From assembly GCA_036897485.1 (NCBI GenBank), contig JAYMTF010000530.1:1-34336 (forward strand): a stretch of DNA of 34,336 nucleotides, written 5' to 3'. The translations under genes were made by a program, and so were the position numbers. Positions within the stretch are counted from its first letter, which is position 1, and the number at the start of each line of letters is the position of its first letter. The notes under the pieces are model-generated. The model searched no databases. It was not told the DNA's origin and saw only the letters and a list, made by a program, of their open reading frames with translations. This stretch comes from Pelargonium nanum (lineage: Eukaryota; Streptophyta; Magnoliopsida; Geraniales; Geraniaceae). Of this stretch, positions 30,141-34,336 are shown in pieces.

Positions 30141-33100
30141 TTCTCGTTTCTGGTTTCTGGCAAATGGGTTTCGATTTCCGACCTCAATTTCGCGCCAAAT
30201 AGACCAAATTCTCAGGTGGGTGTCGCCAAGTCTGGTTTTTTATAAAAAAAAATGGTGGCAAATTGTGGAAAATTGGGTGGTTCCGGTTGTCAAGCAAACG
30301 CGGAAAGCAAAAGAAGACGAAGGATCAGCATGGTTTCACGCTTGTTGTACGCGTCTGTTTCTGGATTTATATTTGTTTTGAGAAATGAATCGTCTTTATA
30401 GGATTGATTATCAAGTCGTTTTGTTTTGTGCAAATTGCTTTTGCTTGTTGAAAACTATCTAACAAGTTGGACATAAATCACTACTAAAATTCCAACATAT
30501 GCTTCATAGATACACCAAAGACCAAACCACAATAAATATCTTTCTTTATTCTTTTACCATAAACATAATCTCACCTTGAATACAGTATGATTTTAACCTT
30601 ATTATAAATTTGAGTGTCCGAAATTTCAGTCATGATTTATTGGCTAACGCTCTCAGTTAAGAAACAAACGAAATAAATTCATATGAGACGCTCCACAAAA
30701 GTTCATTAAAGCGGATGTGAGTTTTAATTAATGAGGAGATATCACTTCATTGACTATAATTTATTAGCGGAGAGTATCAATCATTAAAACATAACTGGAA
30801 TTCATTGTTCTCTTGTAAAATTATATCTAACAATTCAAGTTTGGTGCTATAATTTGTGTACATGAGAGTAGTATAAAAGTATGTTAAGGAGTATTTCATT
30901 TCTCATGCACATAAAACATTAAATAATGTGGTTAAGACTTTAATGGGATTGAAATGTTGTTGCTTAGTAGTATTTAGTGATGTGTTGAAAGTCTTTTAAG
31001 ACATGTTAAGTGTTAGGTCGAAATAGGACTGAATTGATGGAGTGTTGATGCGATGTGTTTCAATTTCTACATAATTAAGGTTTTAGCATATGTTAACATA
31101 ATGGGCATGTGATGTTGTTGATGACTCACTAATCACATATAAACCAAATTATGTATTTCTCAAGAATGGCATTACTGTAATTTGGAAGTCTTTTTGCTCG
31201 TCTTTTACACGTTGTAAATTAAGCTTGGAAAATCAAAATTCAAAGCCTTTTGCAACTGACTTGTCATGAGGTTCACAGCACATTGCTAGTGTCCATGTAT
31301 TAAAGAAAAAAATAATAATAATTCAAACAAATTGTATAATTATATATTCATTTGTAAATTTATAATAACTTGAATATTATCTAATTTGTCTTAGGGATGG
31401 TTCTATACAAAAATTGTTGACTATTTCTAGTACATTAAAGTTGGTTCGTACAATAATTCATTATATAATATAAAATCATGTCAATTACAAAATTGTCATT
31501 GTTCATAATAATATCATAATATTGGGTGAAGGGTTGTTATCAAATCAATTCTTTGATTCGTAAACAACACCAATAATATTTCTTTTAATTTCTTTCATTG
31601 GTTGACAAAAATAAAATATATAAAAAAGACAATATAATAAGTGGGATTTTAATATTTTATGTTAAGAAAATAGCAAATTGCTAAAAATGGTGTCGGCAAT
31701 GTCTCTCACAATAATCTCATTTGTCCTATTTATCGAGGCATGTGGTTGTGAGTTGAAGCCTTTGATTTGAGTTTCAAATGTAGTTTTTGCATTGCTTTGG
31801 AATTGTGATGATTTGATTTTTGATGTTTTCACTTTACACACCAATATAAAATATCTATCGATAGAAAGACCAACAAAATAATTTTGCAACGTGTTCATAT
31901 TTTAGTAGATGTAATTTTACTTTAGGATTAAATAAACACGTTTGATAATAAGAACTAAATTGTCGTAGATATCTTGTTTGTATGCTTACATTTAAAATCT
32001 TAGGTTAAACTTTCACAAGTATATTTAACTCCAATATTTAGAGTATGCATCACGAGAACCTTATGAGCAAAATTCAAGAGGTGGGCCCTACGTTGCAAAT
32101 CAAACGTGATAATGTGTATATTTACCATTTTGATAGCAGTGGTTTACCATTATGAATTCTAGAGATGATTTAAAGAGAATTCAAAGAGAGTGGAAATGAA
32201 AAATGCAACAAACAAGTCTCAAAGTGAAAAATTGATTCACATCTCATAACTTGCTTTGTAATTGATTGTTGATTACGACAAATGTATTTTTAAGAAACCA
32301 CGATGATATCACGTGCTCAAAAATCTCATTTTCATTCTTATTCTTGATTCTCATTCTCGAACTATCTATTAAATCCGATAGTTGCCTTAATGTTTCCTGT
32401 TGATGTGTCAAAATGAGCCATGTATTTTGTGAGTGACTATCTCAATTAGTTGGAGAAGCAAGAATTGCAAATAAGCATAATAAATCCATTGAACCGTACA
32501 TTTCCAGGAAGAAGAATTGTGCAGAAACTTTTTACAACAAAATTTTATGCAGAAACCCCATAACAGATCCTCAATATTAAGCCCACAATTGAAACTAAAT
32601 CAGAATCATTCCTTTGTTGGGTATACAATACAATGCTCTCTGCAGTTCCATGAAAAATGCATACATGATTGAAGCTTCCCTCCACAGAACCTATTTATAT
32701 GCACAAGCCGCATAAGGGGCATTTCATTCTGTCTTTCTCTTTTCTCGTTGCCTCCAAGAATGTACAGAAATGAATTTGGTTAATCCTTTGGCTTTTTGTG
32801 AGCCTGTGCTCTGATCCATTCGTCGCACCTTGCGATGCAATCCCTTACTTTGTGAATTCTCTAGCCACTGCAAAATCAAATGAAAGGAAGGCAAAATATT
32901 AACAAAACATACACAAATGAAGGTGGCTATAGCTCAAGGAGCTGTGCGAGAAACTCTGAGATGCAAAATATGTGTCATGTTCCTCATAAATTCCCCTAAT
33001 ATTATCTGAAAAACCAACAAGTCATTACATTTCTTTCCGAAAGTTCTTCCCAGGGTCTTACCCTTGCAGAAAATTGAATAGCTTGAATAGGGACTAACCG

Positions 33101-34182
33101 ACTAAAAATAGAACACATGTATGCTTCTTCGAGCAACACACAGAGGATTAGTGCTAAAACTACAACATCTAGAGATGGAATCACAACCAAATATCCAATG
33201 GTCTTTAGGATAAATCACAACCCATAATTGCCAAGTTATTCATTTATATTTTCTAGAAAATCACTAATCTTGAACATACATATACAAGGCCAAAGATTGT
33301 TCCAAGGATACACAACATGATTCAATGGATTTATGGTTCAATGTCGTGCTTTAGGATTGGTCCAAACATACATATACAAGTCCAAAGATTGATATACACT
33401 ACTCCCTCCGACCCACCCAAAATAAGTGCCATATTTTAGTGTCCATATAGTAAGTTAGTTAGTGTCCTTTTATTTTGTAACAACACGTGTATCGGGATAG
33501 AAGATAAAATATGCAACACTAAATTTCTCCTTAGTTTTTCTCAAAATAGCAAGAAGACGCTTACTTTTGGACGTAATATAAATTTAGGAAGTTAGCTGGT
33601 ATCTATCACAAGAAATGGAAGTATGCAAATACATATAACATCAGTGAGTTGGACAGACACCAGAACTCGGCATAAAGATGATAACTCAATGAAGAGAGGT
33701 CAACCAAAAATTCGGAGCCTCATAAATGCATCAATTGGCAATACTGCCCAACTAGTGCCAAGGGGCTTAGGAAATCCAGGTCATGGAATAAGCTCGGAAA
33801 CAAATGATCAACACTATGCTTCTCCTACCGATCTGCCTAGGTTCAATTACTTTTGTCCCCATTACTCAGCTCCCTAAAGAGAGTCAAATGAAGATGGATT
33901 CAAAAATTACACTACTAGCTCTCTCGGAAAATTATAACTATGGTATGGTCAAATGGAACAAGTAGCTTATAGGTACATTGATCATCTCATTTACTTCAAA
34001 GCCTATTGAACGACAATGAAATGAAGCTAAATAGTCTTTTTGCAATCCTACATTGTCTTCAAATCAAATCAGGCAACCAATGGAACCATTAATTGCCCGC
34101 AAGTACTTGAAAACACAACATCAACAACAACAATAGCAATATAGTATCAAATTCTCAAATGAAACAAAAACCAAGAACACAC
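30141..34182. other. Intergenic region right of the DnaJ gene
   Basis: Just right of 30140 lies the 5' leader and promoter of the DnaJ gene; I see no strong TATA box. The rest to about 32500 is AT-rich with no recognisable gene. From about 32500 the composition is slightly less extreme. It may contain 3' exons or the 3' untranslated region of the minus-strand gene that enters from the right edge, but I could not define them. A Stowaway element lies at about 33402-33573. Confidence 0.45.
33402..33573. mobile_element. Stowaway-type MITE, about 170 bp
   Basis: The left end CTCCCTCCGACCCACCCAAA at 33402 follows TA and is close to the Stowaway consensus. The right end is degenerate (CTTACTTTTGGACG followed by TA near 33574). 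The interior includes AAATAAGTGCC and an AT-rich body. The right terminus is approximate. Confidence 0.6.
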
Positions 34183-34336
34183 CTTTAGAAGAGGATTGAA
34201 CCACAACAACATGCATGGTGGTGCTGTTGGGAGGAAGCTGCAATCGAAGGGGAAAGAGCTTTCCGTTCAATGGGCTGCGAGAACACACAATAATTTTCTC
34301 CAACCCAGTCTCCTCCTCCAATCTCCGAGTCAACTC
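34183..34336 (-). CDS. Partial exon of an unidentified minus-strand gene, cut by the window edge
   Basis: Read on the minus strand from the edge, 51 codons stay open and end at a good donor (TCTAAAG|GTGTGT at 34182). The peptide includes [20 protein letters not shown] and [20 protein letters not shown]. Codon use and GC content are higher than the surroundings, which supports coding. The pattern of an amphipathic helix, a hydrophobic strand, a turn and a final hydrophobic strand would fit a beta-grasp (ubiquitin-like) fold, but I do not recognise the family and the start lies outside the window. Confidence 0.5.

Noticed and set aside
33002..33190. Minus-strand open frame as an exon of the right-edge gene
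   Set aside because: The hydrophobic N-terminal part looks random. A short piece near 33065-33105 lies between AG and GTAAG signals, but 40 bases are too little to support an exon call.

Overview
The window looks like nuclear DNA of a flowering plant, most likely a eudicot. The signs are AT-rich non-coding DNA, multi-exon genes with GT-AG introns, Stowaway-type MITEs, a plant NPF (NRT1/PTR family) transporter and h-type thioredoxins. I cannot fix the species. An asterid such as a member of the Lamiales is only a guess.

Layout. Positions 1-3141 hold AT-rich DNA with a degenerate 193-bp tandem repeat. Positions 3142-7374 (+) hold a complete four-exon NPF transporter of 582 residues. Positions 7375-10911 are intergenic and contain two MITE-like elements. 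Positions 10912-26635 (+) hold the main feature, a head-to-tail array of seven complete three-exon thioredoxin genes spaced 2.3-2.8 kb apart, plus at least two remnants of lost copies. Positions 27524-30140 (-) hold a two-exon class B DnaJ (HSP40) gene whose first exon is frameshifted. The rest is AT-rich intergenic DNA with one more Stowaway element. At the right edge, a partial exon of an unidentified minus-strand gene runs off the window.

The thioredoxin array is the unusual part. Each protein has a normal h-type thioredoxin C-terminal domain preceded by an 80-110 residue extension. That extension is made of repeats of the domain's own first strand and helix, with units reading roughly GGSYGKA..RV.EFHS.SQWKA. 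In all seven copies the buried Asp of the thioredoxin fold (Asp26 in E. coli) is Tyr. Five copies have CVPC instead of CGPC at the active site. The copies fall into two types by exon 1 and promoter: A (genes 1, 2, 4, 6) and B (genes 3, 5, 7). Several copies are mosaics: gene 1 is A at its 5' end and B at its 3' end, gene 3 has an A/B hybrid promoter and an A-like 3' end, and gene 6 switches from gene 4-like to gene 1-like within exon 1. One remnant joins a promoter directly to a 3' flank with the whole gene missing. Together these point to repeated unequal crossing over and gene conversion in a locus that is still expanding and contracting.

Nothing links the transporter, the thioredoxins and the DnaJ gene in function. 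They appear to be ordinary chromosomal neighbours.
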